Origin: Lachnospiraceae bacterium
GTDB lineage: Bacteria; Bacillota; Clostridia; Lachnospirales; Lachnospiraceae
Length of the DNA stretch: 64,000 bases
NCBI GenBank assembly: GCA_016290615.1
Contig: JAEEUS010000003.1
Location: forward strand, 59,525-123,524
Direction: 5' to 3'
The position numbers and the translations under genes are program-made. Every line of letters begins with the position of its first letter. Positions within the stretch are counted from its first letter, which is position 1. Of this stretch, positions 23,206-32,698 are shown in pieces. The notes beneath the pieces were generated by a model that was not told where the DNA came from, made no database searches, and worked only from the letters and a program-made list of their open reading frames with translations.

Positions 23206-26050
23206 AATAACAGTCGAAGATACGCTTTGCAATAGGCACTGCATAATCGCCGCCGGTACCGATGGATTCTATGATTATCGTTACACTTATCTGAGGATCA
23301 TCAACGGGCGCAAATCCCGTAAACCAGGCGTGTGAATCAAGCTTCAGACTGTCAAATTCAGCAGAACCGGTTTTACCGGCAACTGTATATGAAGCTCCAG
23401 CCATACCGGCTTTCGCGGTACCCTCTCTTACAACCGATTCCATCAGATTCTTCATAGATGCAGCTTCAGCCTGAGTCATGATCTGTTTGTATTCCTTGGA
23501 TTCCCAGTTCTTTAGTTCATTGCCGTTGCATGAAATGACCTTGTCAAGAACTCTGGGTTCCATTACAACACCGTCATTAGCTATTCCGTTAGTGATCATG
23601 TTTAGTAATAGCGGTGTAATCTGAGCTTTACCCTGACCTATTGATATCTGTGCCATATCATAATCAGGAGTTGAACTGTTAACAGTCATGTTGCTGACAG
23701 TATAGTTATAACCTGTAGGCAGGTTTGAATTAAACATCAGATCATCGAGTGTCTGGCCAAATCTGTCACGATCAAGGCTCATACCTATATTTGCAAAGGA
23801 CGAGTTGCATGAATGTGCAAAGCTTGTAAGGAAATTCTGGCTCCCGTGTACAGCACCGTGGAAACAGTTGATCTTAATGCCGTCTCCTTTATAAGAGCCG
23901 CTACAGTTATATCTGTAGTTCATGTATGTATCAGGATTTTCCTTGATATACTCCAGAGCGGTTATTATTTTGAATGTGGATCCGGGAGGATATATTCCCT
24001 GAGTAACTCTGTTTATAAGAGTACCGGATTCCTTGTCGTCCATGAATTTATCCCAGTCTGAAGCGATTGTGTTGGGGTTAAAATCAGGTTTGCTCACCAT
24101 AGCGAGTATTTCGCCTGTTTTAGCATTGGAAACGATTATGGCTCCCTTGTATATGCCCATTGATCGATATGCAACTTCCTGAAGGTCATGATCAAATGTT
24201 GTATATACATCATTACCTTTGTTCTTATCGCCTGAAATGTCGTTCTCAACTCTCTGAGCGATTGTTGCATCTGTATTGATCAGGTAGTAGTTTGTCATGT
24301 TTTCAACGCCGGTACGTCCCTTGGTTGAAAAACCGATAGCATGAGCAAACAGATTCTCATAAGGATAGAATCTGTATTCTCTGCCAGCATCGTTTTTTAA
24401 AGTCTGGGCCAGTATATCACCATTTCTGTCAAATATTGTTCCTCTTGTGTTTTCCTTTTGAAGTAGAACCTGACGGGAATTGTAACTGTTGTTTATAAGA
24501 ACCTGTTCGTTAGTAGCTACATAATGGCACAGATATACGCTCATCATTAAAAAAATAACTGAAAATGTAGAGAATACTATCCTTGTTTCCAAAGGACGAA
24601 CGCCGCTTTTGCGTCTCCTGTTTTTTGTGCCTTTTTTCTTTTCAAGTGCTTCCTTTTCAAGCTCGTTTTGCTGATCTATATACTCCATATAAGCATATAT
24701 ATCGTCATCGTCTTCATCACCCAGGTTATCGAACCATTCATCGTAGTCATCACTGCGTTTTTTGTTTATGGCACCGAACAGAATGAAATACATCAAAATA
24801 CTGGTAAGTACCGAGCTGCCTCCATAGCTGACCAAGGGAAGCGTAACGCCGGTAAGAGGTATGAATTTTATACCTCCGCCAACCGTCAAAAAGCACTGTA
24901 CGATCATAATGGTTCCGAGACCAATGCAGACCATACGGTAGAATCTGTCGCTTTCTTTTAGGGAGTTTCTGAGAATGATCCCGAATGAAATCAGACAAAC
25001 AAGAAGCATTCCAATCGAAAATATGATACCCATCTCCTCGCTGATTGCGGAGAAGATAAAATCCGATTCAACTGTAGGTATATCACCGGGTGCTCCTTTA
25101 AAAAGTCCGGTACCGAAGAAATTTCCGCAGCTGATAGCAAATAGCGATTGAGATATCTGATATCCCTGATTATCAATCTTGCTGAAAGGATCAAGGTATG
25201 CCTGAACTCTTACCTGTACATGAGGGAAGAATCTGTATGCTACTACAGAAGCCAGACATGCTGAGAGTAAGCCTAGTACAAGATACAGATAGTTCTTTGA
25301 AGAAATAAACAGCATTATTAGATATGCAAGAAAGAATATGAGTGCACTTCCCAAGTCTTTAGATAATACAAGGATGATAACATGCAACGCAGCAAGGCAT
25401 GCTCCAAGGGCATAATCGATAAGGTTTTTTGCCTTTGAAAGTGATGCTGCCACGAAAAAAACGAAAACTATCTTAACAAATTCCGAAGGCTGTATAGTAA
25501 CTCCACCAACCGTGTATGATAGTTTTGAACCGTTTATAATCTTTCCGAGCAACAAAACTACACCCAGGGCTGTGATACCCAGAGTAGCATATATTGCAGT
25601 AAGACTGTTGAGTTTTCTGAATCTGTTTATGATATATGGAACTGCCATTGCAATCGCAAGTGATACGACTACAATGAAGAACTGCTTTATCGCTCTGTTG
25701 GTATTAAGTCTTGCGAGTATGATAAATCCTATATCGAGAAGCAGGATCATATTATTGACTAATACCTGATCCGTTCTTGAATAAAGCAGTATGATCATGG
25801 CCATAAAGAAGAACAGAACAAGTATCACTATTGCTCCATACAATAGAAACTGATATTTGCCACTTCTAAGGCACATTGTTGTAAATGCCAGGGCATTTAT
25901 GAAGAATATGTTGATCCTCTGTCTGATATATATGCCGCCACAATCGTATGGATTCTTCATCCTGAATATGTATGCAATGCATTCAACGGCATAGATTAGT
26001 ATCAGCAAAGCCATTATGTATTTGGATAATTCAGCAATATAAAAAAGCAT
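23192..26050 (-). CDS. SEDS glycosyltransferase-penicillin-binding protein fusion (FtsW/RodA + class B PBP)
   Basis: 952 residues in one frame. Residues 1 to about 430 are a polytopic SEDS protein; the catalytic Asp lies in AYLDPFSKIDNQGYQISQS, and GVTLPLVSYGGSS is the family signature. A charged Asp/Glu then Lys/Arg linker follows (about 435-480), then a single membrane helix (about 488-510) and a short-pedestal class B transpeptidase: RGTIFDRNGDILA, SxxK with Ser691-Lys694, SCN at 747-749, KTG at 893-895. SEDS polymerises glycan and PBP cross-links it; they are normally two proteins. Closest layout is the adjacent rodA-pbpA pair. It starts 3 bp after the U32 C-terminal gene. Confidence 0.92.
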   Translation of the reverse strand: MLFYIAELSKYIMALLILIYAVECIAYIFRMKNPYDCGGIYIRQRINIFFINALAFTTMCLRSGKYQFLLYGAIVILVLFFFMAMIILLYSRTDQVLVNNMILLLDIGFIILARLNTNRAIKQFFIVVVSLAIAMAVPYIINRFRKLNSLTAIYATLGITALGVVLLLGKIINGSKLSYTVGGVTIQPSEFVKIVFVFFVAASLSKAKNLIDYALGACLAALHVIILVLSKDLGSALIFFLAYLIMLFISSKNYLYLVLGLLSACLASVVAYRFFPHVQVRVQAYLDPFSKIDNQGYQISQSLFAISCGNFFGTGLFKGAPGDIPTVESDFIFSAISEEMGIIFSIGMLLVCLISFGIILRNSLKESDRFYRMVCIGLGTIMIVQCFLTVGGGIKFIPLTGVTLPLVSYGGSSVLTSILMYFILFGAINKKRSDDYDEWFDNLGDEDDDDIYAYMEYIDQQNELEKEALEKKKGTKNRRRKSGVRPLETRIVFSTFSVIFLMMSVYLCHYVATNEQVLINNSYNSRQVLLQKENTRGTIFDRNGDILAQTLKNDAGREYRFYPYENLFAHAIGFSTKGRTGVENMTNYYLINTDATIAQRVENDISGDKNKGNDVYTTFDHDLQEVAYRSMGIYKGAIIVSNAKTGEILAMVSKPDFNPNTIASDWDKFMDDKESGTLINRVTQGIYPPGSTFKIITALEYIKENPDTYMNYRYNCSGSYKGDGIKINCFHGAVHGSQNFLTSFAHSCNSSFANIGMSLDRDRFGQTLDDLMFNSNLPTGYNYTVSNMTVNSSTPDYDMAQISIGQGKAQITPLLLNMITNGIANDGVVMEPRVLDKVISCNGNELKNWESKEYKQIMTQAEAASMKNLMESVVREGTAKAGMAGASYTVAGKTGSAEFDSLKLDSHAWFTGFAPVDDPQISVTIIIESIGTGGDYAVPIAKRIFDCYFDEY

Positions 26051-26053
26051 CCC

Positions 26054-26923
26054 CTATACAGCTCCCTTGGAAATATGAGCGGCAGTATATTCATTAAGTG
26101 GAAATGTGCCGCTTCTCTGTTCCGTTACATAATAAGACAAAATCTTAGAAATTATCTCGCAGTTTTCATCAGTAAAATCCAGTCTGAAATCATGAAAACC
26201 AGCTTTTATAAGATCCCACATATACTTATGCAATGATGTGGGTACACTGTTATATATCTCATTGTAACAGTGTATACAGTTATTATACACTAATGAGTCT
26301 TTGTTTTTTCTGTCAATCAGTTTATGGTCAAAGTTGCAACCGTTATTGCTTTGGTCGCAGGTGCCAGTAGTCCTTTTTACACAATTAGCGCTGACCATAA
26401 GTGGCGCTCTTCCGTAAATGATACATATAAGATTTCTGTCAACAAGTTCTTTTATCTCATGGATACTGAGCTCATAAGGTGCAGTCTGTGTGAATGTATA
26501 TTCTTTGTAAAAATCGAGAGATGAAATATTCCAGTTGTACAGACTGTGATCACTTATAACATATAGAGGCGTAAAGCCGTCTATCGATGCATTTATACTT
26601 ATATATTGACTTTCGAGGTCATTCTTTATTGAGCAAATATATCCAAGACTATCGATGTTTTTGATCAGAACTCCATCAGATTTGCCGAGTTTTAAAAAGT
26701 CTTTAAGACTGTTTAGATAATCAGCATCGCGCTTTCTGATAATACGTGGCATGGATATATATACTTCGCTCTTACAATCATTATGTAGCGAGTCTATGTC
26801 CGTTATACCAAGCTGGCCAGAAAAGAACAGATCATATGGAATGAAAACTCTTTTAAGTCGAAAACTCTTTAACGCCTGCAATTGATCTGATTTTATAATG
26901 GATGCACTGTATTCAACTTCCAT
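26054..26923 (-). CDS. U32 peptidase-family C-terminal half (separate gene)
   Basis: 289 residues resembling the C-terminal portion of long U32 peptidase-like proteins: SLYNWNISSLDFYKEYTFT, ELSIHEIKEL, IYGRAPLMVSANCV and NNCIHCYNEIYNSVPTSL, with several conserved cysteines (NCVKRTTGTC, CIHC). In relatives as I remember them this follows the N-terminal U32 domain in one polypeptide. Here it is a separate frame overlapping that gene by 11 bp, with AAAGGAGG nine bases before its own ATG. That favours a genuine split gene over a sequencing frameshift, though the latter is not excluded. Confidence 0.8.
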   Translation of the reverse strand: MEVEYSASIIKSDQLQALKSFRLKRVFIPYDLFFSGQLGITDIDSLHNDCKSEVYISMPRIIRKRDADYLNSLKDFLKLGKSDGVLIKNIDSLGYICSIKNDLESQYISINASIDGFTPLYVISDHSLYNWNISSLDFYKEYTFTQTAPYELSIHEIKELVDRNLICIIYGRAPLMVSANCVKRTTGTCDQSNNGCNFDHKLIDRKNKDSLVYNNCIHCYNEIYNSVPTSLHKYMWDLIKAGFHDFRLDFTDENCEIISKILSYYVTEQRSGTFPLNEYTAAHISKGAV

Positions 26924-28205
26924 ATATCAATGCCTCCTTTAATTTGTCAAAAGCTTTCCTTCTGAGCTCATTTAATGCCTTGATTGGCATAAAGCAGTTG
27001 TTGTCCATTTGAGCTTCAAGTCTGTCGAACTCGAAATAACTCTCGCCTGTCTTATTTAGCTGATGTAATACTTCTTCTTCGTCAAGAGGTCTGTTTTGTG
27101 CTGCCTGAACCATATCACCTTCGACCGTAATGACAGTTTGACCACATTTTAAGATAATGGATGCATTCTCACCCGGAACAAGTGTAACGACACCCATGAT
27201 TCGTATCTTTTCAACAGGTTTAACAAAACGATCGTTTATTTTCTGAGTGATATTCTCGTCAGTTTCATTATAGGAAGGATTTAACTTTGTTATCATATCC
27301 TGACTGTTATGTCTGAAGTAATATCCTTCGCTGAGTTCAGATCTTATATATAGGCCAGTCAGAGTTTCCAGATCCTTTTTATCAATATCCAAAATCTCAT
27401 TTTCAAGATACATATCTATATATTTGCGATATATACTTGTCACACCGGCAACGTACTGAGGGCTTTTTAATCTGCCTTCTATCTTGAATGAATCTATACC
27501 GGCGTCGATAAGTTTATCAATACATGTAAGAGTACACATGTCCTTGAGACTTAACGGATACCGTACATCATCCTTTTTTATATATTTTCCATTGCAGGAA
27601 ACAGTATAGTTAAGACGGCACGGCTGAGCGCATCTTCCTCTGTTTCCGCTTCTTCCGCCTAAAAAGGAACTGAAAAGACATTGTCCTGAATAGCAATAGC
27701 ACATAGCACCGTGAATAAATGCTTCTATTTCAATATCAACGTCATTCTTTATCTGCTTAATTTCTTCAAGTGATATTTCACGTGCAGGAACTATCCTTTC
27801 GATTCCTCTTTCTTTTAATAGAGAAGCTCCGAAACTGCCTGTTACAGTCATTTGGGTGCTGGCATGGATGCTTAGACCTTTAAAATTTGTCTTTAGAAAT
27901 TCAATCAATCCGACATCCTGAATGATGACACCGTCAAGACCGCTATCATAAAGCGGTCTAAGAAAAGACTCCAGTCTGTCCCATTCGCGCTGCTTAATAA
28001 GCGTATTGAGAGTCAGATAAATCTTTTTAGAGTGAAGATGTGCTATATCAAGAGCTTTTATAAGTTCTTCAGTTGTAAAATTTGTGGCAGATGCTCTGGC
28101 ACCGAATTCCTTACCTGCCAGATAAATCGCATCTGCTCCAGCATTGATAGCAGCTGTGAAACATTCAAATCTGCCAGCAGGAGCCAAAAGTTCAGGTCTT
28201 TTCAT
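26913..28205 (-). CDS. U32 peptidase-family protein, N-terminal (RlhA/TrhP-like)
   Basis: 430 residues. PELLAPAGRFECFTAAINAGADAIYL begins the TIM-barrel-like U32 domain; the family cysteine cluster is FIHGAMCYCYSGQCLFSS with GRSGNRGRCAQPCR. Once called collagenase-like peptidases, the characterised members RlhA and TrhP hydroxylate rRNA or tRNA; the substrate here is open. After residue about 330 a small beta-domain follows, ending ALNELRRKAFDKLKEAL. It starts 16 bases after the zapA terminator without its own promoter and overlaps the C-terminal gene by 11 bp. Confidence 0.88.
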   Translation of the reverse strand: MKRPELLAPAGRFECFTAAINAGADAIYLAGKEFGARASATNFTTEELIKALDIAHLHSKKIYLTLNTLIKQREWDRLESFLRPLYDSGLDGVIIQDVGLIEFLKTNFKGLSIHASTQMTVTGSFGASLLKERGIERIVPAREISLEEIKQIKNDVDIEIEAFIHGAMCYCYSGQCLFSSFLGGRSGNRGRCAQPCRLNYTVSCNGKYIKKDDVRYPLSLKDMCTLTCIDKLIDAGIDSFKIEGRLKSPQYVAGVTSIYRKYIDMYLENEILDIDKKDLETLTGLYIRSELSEGYYFRHNSQDMITKLNPSYNETDENITQKINDRFVKPVEKIRIMGVVTLVPGENASIILKCGQTVITVEGDMVQAAQNRPLDEEEVLHQLNKTGESYFEFDRLEAQMDNNCFMPIKALNELRRKAFDKLKEALIYGS

Positions 28206-28221
28206 AAAATTACCGTTTAAT

Positions 28222-28250
28222 AAAAAACGGAATCCCTATGAGATTCCGTT
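28222..28250 (-). terminator. Intrinsic terminator after zapA
   Basis: Nine-base-pair stem AACGGAATC/GATTCCGTT (28226-28250) with a T run on the minus strand, 5 bp after the zapA stop and 16 bases before the U32 start. Confidence 0.87.
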
Positions 28251-28255
28251 CAGGA

Positions 28256-28657
28256 TCATCTATGCTTTAACTGAGTTTCAAGTTGAACAATCTTCTTGTC
28301 TTTTAATGAGATATCTTCTTTAGCACTCTTAAGAGATTTGTCCAGGTTTTCCATCTTCATCTGAGTTGTTACCAACTCATGCTTTAAGTCATATACTTCC
28401 TTGTCTTTTGCTTCAAGTTCCTCTTGCATTGTGGCTATCTGATTCTTTGCCTTAAAATAGTCATCAGCAAGATTAATCTGCATCAATACGTTCTGCATGT
28501 CCATTGGAGCCCGTCTGAAGCCTTCCATTGCATTGTATTCATTAAGCTTATTATTGATATATGATGCAACCTTCTGAAGATACTCTTCGCTTTCATAACC
28601 GCAAAGCGTATAAACCTTTCCGCCAATAATTACTTCTGCATCTGTTTTTATAGCCAT
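28256..28657 (-). CDS. zapA: Cell division protein ZapA
   Basis: 133 residues. The N-terminal ZapA core is visible: VIIGGKVYTLCGYESEEYLQKVASYINNKL (first beta hairpin and helix), then DMQNVLMQINLADDYFKAK. Residues about 70-133 are a long coiled coil through which ZapA forms tetramers that bundle FtsZ. Its own near-consensus promoter lies 36 bp upstream. In many Firmicutes zapA neighbours a U32 gene, as it does here. Confidence 0.9.
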   Translation of the reverse strand: MAIKTDAEVIIGGKVYTLCGYESEEYLQKVASYINNKLNEYNAMEGFRRAPMDMQNVLMQINLADDYFKAKNQIATMQEELEAKDKEVYDLKHELVTTQMKMENLDKSLKSAKEDISLKDKKIVQLETQLKHR

Positions 28658-28692
28658 AATATATACCCCTGTTAATACCCAAATTTAGATTT

Positions 28693-28721
28693 ATTATAAA
28701 AAAATAAGCAAGGAAATGCAA
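28693..28721 (-). promoter_or_regulatory. Promoter of zapA
   Basis: Minus strand TTGCAT (28716-28721), 17 bases, TATAAT (28693-28698), in the 77-bp gap after ruvB. Confidence 0.85.
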
Positions 28722-28734
28722 TAGTAAGAAACGT

Positions 28735-29727
28735 TTAAGGAGTAAGCCCGAGATGCTCATAAGCACTTTCGGATACAACTCTTCCGCGAGGTGTCCTGTT
28801 AATGAAACCTTTGAGCACTAAAAACGGTTCATAAACGTCTTCAATAGTATCAGCATCTTCGCCAATAGATGCGGCTATGGCAGATATTCCTACAGGTTTC
28901 CCACCATAGTTTTCTATCATGGTCTTTAAGATCAGCCTGTCAGTTTTATCAAGACCTTTTTCATCCACATCCATAAGATCTAAAACTTCCTTGGCGATAT
29001 CCCCGGTTATTACATTATCATACTTAACCTGAGCGTAGTCTCGTACTCGCTTTAAGAATCTGTTTGCGATTCTTGGGGTTCCGCGACTTCGCTTTGCCAT
29101 TTCTTCAGCGCCGGACTGTTCAATCGTAACTCCGAGTTTTTTAGCTGAGTTATTGATTATTTCAGAGAGCTCGCTGTCGGTGTAAAACTCTAGTCTGTGA
29201 ACTAGACCGAATCTGTCTCTCAACGGAGCAGAAAGACTGCCGGCTTTTGTTGTTGCTCCTACCAAAGTAAAAGGCTCAAGATCGATACGTACAGATTTTG
29301 CAGTCTGCCCCTTGCCAATCATAATGTCTATCGCGAAATCTTCCATTGCGGTATAAAGAACCTCTTCTACCTGTCTGGCCAGCCTGTGAATCTCGTCAAT
29401 AAAAAGTACATCACCTTTTTTGAGTCCACTAAGTATTGCTGCCATGTCTCCAGGCTTTTCTATTGCGGGACCGCTAGTGACTTTAATATCGGTACCCAGC
29501 TCATTAGCGATTATACATGCGAGTGTAGTCTTGCCGAGTCCGGGAGGACCGTAGAAAAGCACATGATCCAATGCTTCGTTTCTGTCCTTGGCTGCTTTGA
29601 TGCATATTTCTATGTTGGATTTTATATCCTTTTGTCCAACGTAATCTCTTAGCAGTTGCGGTCTTAGTATATTATCACTTTTAATATCTTCTTCTATAAC
29701 TGAGGTCTGTATTATACGTTGATTCAT
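28735..29727 (-). CDS. ruvB: Holliday junction branch migration helicase RuvB
   Basis: 330 residues, normal length. AAA+ motifs: Walker [18 protein letters not shown], Walker [15 protein letters not shown], sensor [18 protein letters not shown] and arginine finger [16 protein letters not shown]. The C-terminal winged helix ends [19 protein letters not shown]. It powers branch migration with RuvA, encoded 9 bp upstream. Last gene of the leuCD-two-component-ruvAB unit. Confidence 0.98.
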   Translation of the reverse strand: MNQRIIQTSVIEEDIKSDNILRPQLLRDYVGQKDIKSNIEICIKAAKDRNEALDHVLFYGPPGLGKTTLACIIANELGTDIKVTSGPAIEKPGDMAAILSGLKKGDVLFIDEIHRLARQVEEVLYTAMEDFAIDIMIGKGQTAKSVRIDLEPFTLVGATTKAGSLSAPLRDRFGLVHRLEFYTDSELSEIINNSAKKLGVTIEQSGAEEMAKRSRGTPRIANRFLKRVRDYAQVKYDNVITGDIAKEVLDLMDVDEKGLDKTDRLILKTMIENYGGKPVGISAIAASIGEDADTIEDVYEPFLVLKGFINRTPRGRVVSESAYEHLGLTP

Positions 29728-29736
29728 AATCTGTTC

Positions 29737-30327
29737 TTATATCTTTGTTAGTAATAGTTTTATAATATCTTCTATTCTTGAATCTTCTGTTATTTCTATC
29801 TCATTTAAAGCCTGTGTAGCTTTCAGATTGCTTACACCGAGGCTTATAAGTGCCTCATATGCTTCCTGTCTGAGATTTAAGACTGCTTCATTTGTAACAT
29901 CTTCATTAGTGGCAGATATTATATCTAGTGGACTTACTTTGTCTTTTAATTCAAGGATTATTCTGCCGGCGGTTTTGGCTCCAACTCCGGGTGCTGAACT
30001 TAAAAGCTTTGAATCCTGCATTATGATAGCGGTTCTTATACTGTTGGAATCCATCGAACTGAGTATGGCAAGTCCCATTTTAGGGCCGACACCGCTTACG
30101 GTTATCAACAGCTTGAAAAGAGAAAGGTCTTCCTTTGAACTGAATCCGTATAGGATAAATGCATCTTCACGTACACATGTATATGTATATACTGTTATGT
30201 TTGAACCTACTCTTCCCGATAAGATCATGTCCTTGGGTACATAGATACGATAACCTATGGAGTTTACTTCAACGATAAGAGCGTCTTCTTCTGTATCTGC
30301 AATAGTTCCTTTAAAGAATGCATACAT
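29737..30327 (-). CDS. ruvA: Holliday junction DNA-binding subunit RuvA
   Basis: 196 residues. MYAFFKGTIADTEEDALIVEVNSIGYRI is the OB-fold domain; VSGVGPKMGLAIL and APGVGAKTAGRIILELKDK are the two helix-hairpin-helix motifs that contact the junction. The C-terminal domain that binds RuvB follows. The start lies 2 bp after the histidine kinase stop, with GAGGA supplied by the end of that gene. Confidence 0.97.
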   Translation of the reverse strand: MYAFFKGTIADTEEDALIVEVNSIGYRIYVPKDMILSGRVGSNITVYTYTCVREDAFILYGFSSKEDLSLFKLLITVSGVGPKMGLAILSSMDSNSIRTAIIMQDSKLLSSAPGVGAKTAGRIILELKDKVSPLDIISATNEDVTNEAVLNLRQEAYEALISLGVSNLKATQALNEIEITEDSRIEDIIKLLLTKI

Positions 30328-30329
30328 GA

Positions 30330-31469
30330 TTAATCTTCCTCTTTTGATTCCTCTTCTTCATACAAAGGAAGAGTTATCAGATAACTGGTCTGAGTTTTTC
30401 CAGCATATCTTTCCAAAACTATCGTACCGCCATGATATTCAACTATCTTACGGGCGATTGAAAGGCCCAGTCCGGAACCTGATTTGTTTCTGGAAGGATC
30501 ACTAACAACGAAAGGATCAAATATTCTGTCAGCTACTTCATCAGATATGCCGCCACCGTTATCTTCATAACGGATAAGAACCTTCTCGCTTGTACATCCC
30601 ATATCAAATGAAAGAAGGGTTCCTTTGGGAGTATGAGCCACTGTATTTGCTATAAGGTTTTCAAATACTCGCCTTAGTTGCATCTCATTGCCCATTATAT
30701 ATCCGACCTCATTGTCAGGAAAGTTTACTTCAAGCTCGTACCCATTAACTGTGAGTTCATCGATCTTATCTACCAGGAATTCACGTAAGAATTCGGCGAT
30801 ATTAAGTTTGGTGAGTTCAAAGTTATACTCGGGATGTTCAAGCTTGCTGTATTCATAGAACTGATTGATAAGACCGGCGACCATTGTACTCTTCTGGTCA
30901 ATGATATTCAAATAATCGTTTACCTCATCTTCCTTGATAAGGCCGTCGTGTAGTGCTCTGGCATATCCGGATATGACAGTTATGGGGGTCTTTAAGTCGT
31001 GACTGATATCTGCGAGCATCTTGTTCTTTTCATCAGCAAGACGCTTGTTTTCCTGTTCAATATCTTTAAGCTTAGTAGACAGATCATTAAAACTGTCTAC
31101 CATATCCATAAATTCCTTAGGCCCCTGATACTCGATATGTTTCATGTTGTTAATATCGAAATTATCAATGGCGTTTCTAAGAAGCTTCAGGGGTTTGGAT
31201 AACTGATTACCGATTATCAAACAGAACAGAACCATCAGTAAAAGATATAATCCGAGGAAAAAGCACAGGAAAACAAATATGGCCTCATCTGATGTAAATT
31301 TGCTTTCCGTGATCTGATACATCGTGAATCCATATGTTACAAAAGCAAACACCATAGCCAAAACCGTCATAACAATGATATAGGTTATGAGGTTTGAGGA
31401 AATGGTGCTGTATAGTTTTAGTTTTCCCTGTTCCTTCTTGGAACTCTGCTTTTTTTCGGTACTAGGCAT
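30330..31469 (-). CDS. Sensor histidine kinase
   Basis: 379 residues. Two membrane helices (about 28-52 and 63-86) enclose only a short loop (~12 residues), so there is no sizeable sensor domain. A HAMP-like linker (about 87-140), HisKA with DISHDLKTPITVISGYA, and a HATPase_c domain (NLIANTVAHTP, DNGGGISDEV, GSGLGLSIARKIV) follow. It should phosphorylate the response regulator encoded 5 bp upstream. Such short-loop kinases often sense membrane stress or a partner protein. The signal is unknown. Confidence 0.93.
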   Translation of the reverse strand: MPSTEKKQSSKKEQGKLKLYSTISSNLITYIIVMTVLAMVFAFVTYGFTMYQITESKFTSDEAIFVFLCFFLGLYLLLMVLFCLIIGNQLSKPLKLLRNAIDNFDINNMKHIEYQGPKEFMDMVDSFNDLSTKLKDIEQENKRLADEKNKMLADISHDLKTPITVISGYARALHDGLIKEDEVNDYLNIIDQKSTMVAGLINQFYEYSKLEHPEYNFELTKLNIAEFLREFLVDKIDELTVNGYELEVNFPDNEVGYIMGNEMQLRRVFENLIANTVAHTPKGTLLSFDMGCTSEKVLIRYEDNGGGISDEVADRIFDPFVVSDPSRNKSGSGLGLSIARKIVEYHGGTIVLERYAGKTQTSYLITLPLYEEEESKEED

Positions 31470-31474
31470 AATTA

Positions 31475-32173
31475 TCAGTGTTTTTCAATCTTATATCCGA
31501 GGCCTCTTACAGTCTTGAGATACTTGGGGGATTTGGGATCATCTTCTATCTTGTCTCTGATCTTAGAAATATGAACCATAAGAGTGTTATCATCAGATTC
31601 ATAATAATCACCGTTTATGTTTTCAAAGATCTGCATCTTTGTATATATCTTGCCGGGGGTTTTCATCATTAGAGCCAGAATCTTAAACTCTGTTGGAGTA
31701 AGATTGATCTCCTGTCCGTTTTTATTCACAGAAAGATTTGAAGGATCCATAACAAGTTCACCTACAGTGATAACGTTGTTGGATTCTTCCTGCACGTTTG
31801 TGTTAAGATCATAAAACCTTCTTAACTGAGATTTGATACGGGCTACGACTTCCAAAGGATTGAACGGTTTGGTGAGATAATCGTCTGCTCCCAGTGTGAG
31901 TCCGAGTATCTTATCGCTGTCCATGTTTTTTGCAGACATAACAATGATAGGTATATTGGAAACATCTCTCATCTTTTTTATGAGTTCATAACCGTTGAGT
32001 TTGGGCATCATTATATCGATGAGTGCCATATCAACGCTTGTAGATTCAAAGTTGTTAAGAGCTTCCTCACCGTCACGACTTATAACGAGTTCAAATCCCT
32101 CATTTTCGAGATAGAGTCTCAGTATCTCGACTATATCATTATCATCTTCAGCTATAAGAATCCTGTAACTCAT
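31475..32173 (-). CDS. OmpR/PhoB-family response regulator
   Basis: 232 residues. The receiver domain has the acidic pair EDD, the phosphoacceptor Asp in MALIDIMMPKLNG, IIVMSAK and the Lys in DYLTKPFNP. A winged-helix DNA-binding domain follows (LTPTEFKILALMM, VHISKIRDKIEDDPKSPKYL, RGLGYKIE). It pairs with the downstream kinase. The gene starts 20 bp after leuD with GGGG before the ATG, so it is cotranscribed with the leucine genes; whether it controls them is unknown. Confidence 0.95.
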   Translation of the reverse strand: MSYRILIAEDDNDIVEILRLYLENEGFELVISRDGEEALNNFESTSVDMALIDIMMPKLNGYELIKKMRDVSNIPIIVMSAKNMDSDKILGLTLGADDYLTKPFNPLEVVARIKSQLRRFYDLNTNVQEESNNVITVGELVMDPSNLSVNKNGQEINLTPTEFKILALMMKTPGKIYTKMQIFENINGDYYESDDNTLMVHISKIRDKIEDDPKSPKYLKTVRGLGYKIEKH

Positions 32174-32193
32174 AAGCTTCCCCTTTTCAAAGT

Positions 32194-32688
32194 TTAATTC
32201 TTTCCTGAATTAATGTAATTGACTAATCCTTCGCAGTCGATGATCTTTTGCATGAATTCAGGGAAAGGCTGTCCCTTAAACTGTTTATTCTTGGTTATGT
32301 CGGTTATTATTCCGCTGTCAAAATCAACCTCAACTTCATCATTTTCCTCTATAGCTTTTGCTGCTTCAGGGCATTCAATGATAGGAAGGCCGATATTTAT
32401 GGCATTTCTGTAAAAGATTCTTGCAAATGTTTCAGCAATGACACAGCTCACACCGCATGCTTTGATAGCTATAGGCGCATGTTCTCTAGAAGAACCGCAA
32501 CCGAAATTCTTGTTAGCAACAATTATATCGCCGGGCTTAACTCTGTTCACAAAATCCTTATCTATATCTTCCATACAGTGCATAGCCAGTTCCTTTGGAT
32601 CAGAACTGTTAAGATATCTTGCGGGGATTATTACGTCTGTATCTACATTGTCACCATATTTTATAACTGTACCTTTTGCGTTTTTCAT
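32194..32688 (-). CDS. leuD: 3-isopropylmalate dehydratase small subunit LeuD
   Basis: 164 residues, the short LeuD of the archaeal/clostridial type. [32 protein letters not shown] and [17 protein letters not shown] form the swivel-domain signatures. With LeuC it isomerises 2- to 3-isopropylmalate in leucine synthesis. The short type also includes homoaconitase-like and methylmalate-using enzymes, so substrate range is inferred. It starts 10 bp after leuC, with AGGAGG. Confidence 0.93.
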   Translation of the reverse strand: MKNAKGTVIKYGDNVDTDVIIPARYLNSSDPKELAMHCMEDIDKDFVNRVKPGDIIVANKNFGCGSSREHAPIAIKACGVSCVIAETFARIFYRNAINIGLPIIECPEAAKAIEENDEVEVDFDSGIITDITKNKQFKGQPFPEFMQKIIDCEGLVNYINSGKN

Positions 32689-32698
32689 GATGTTCCTC

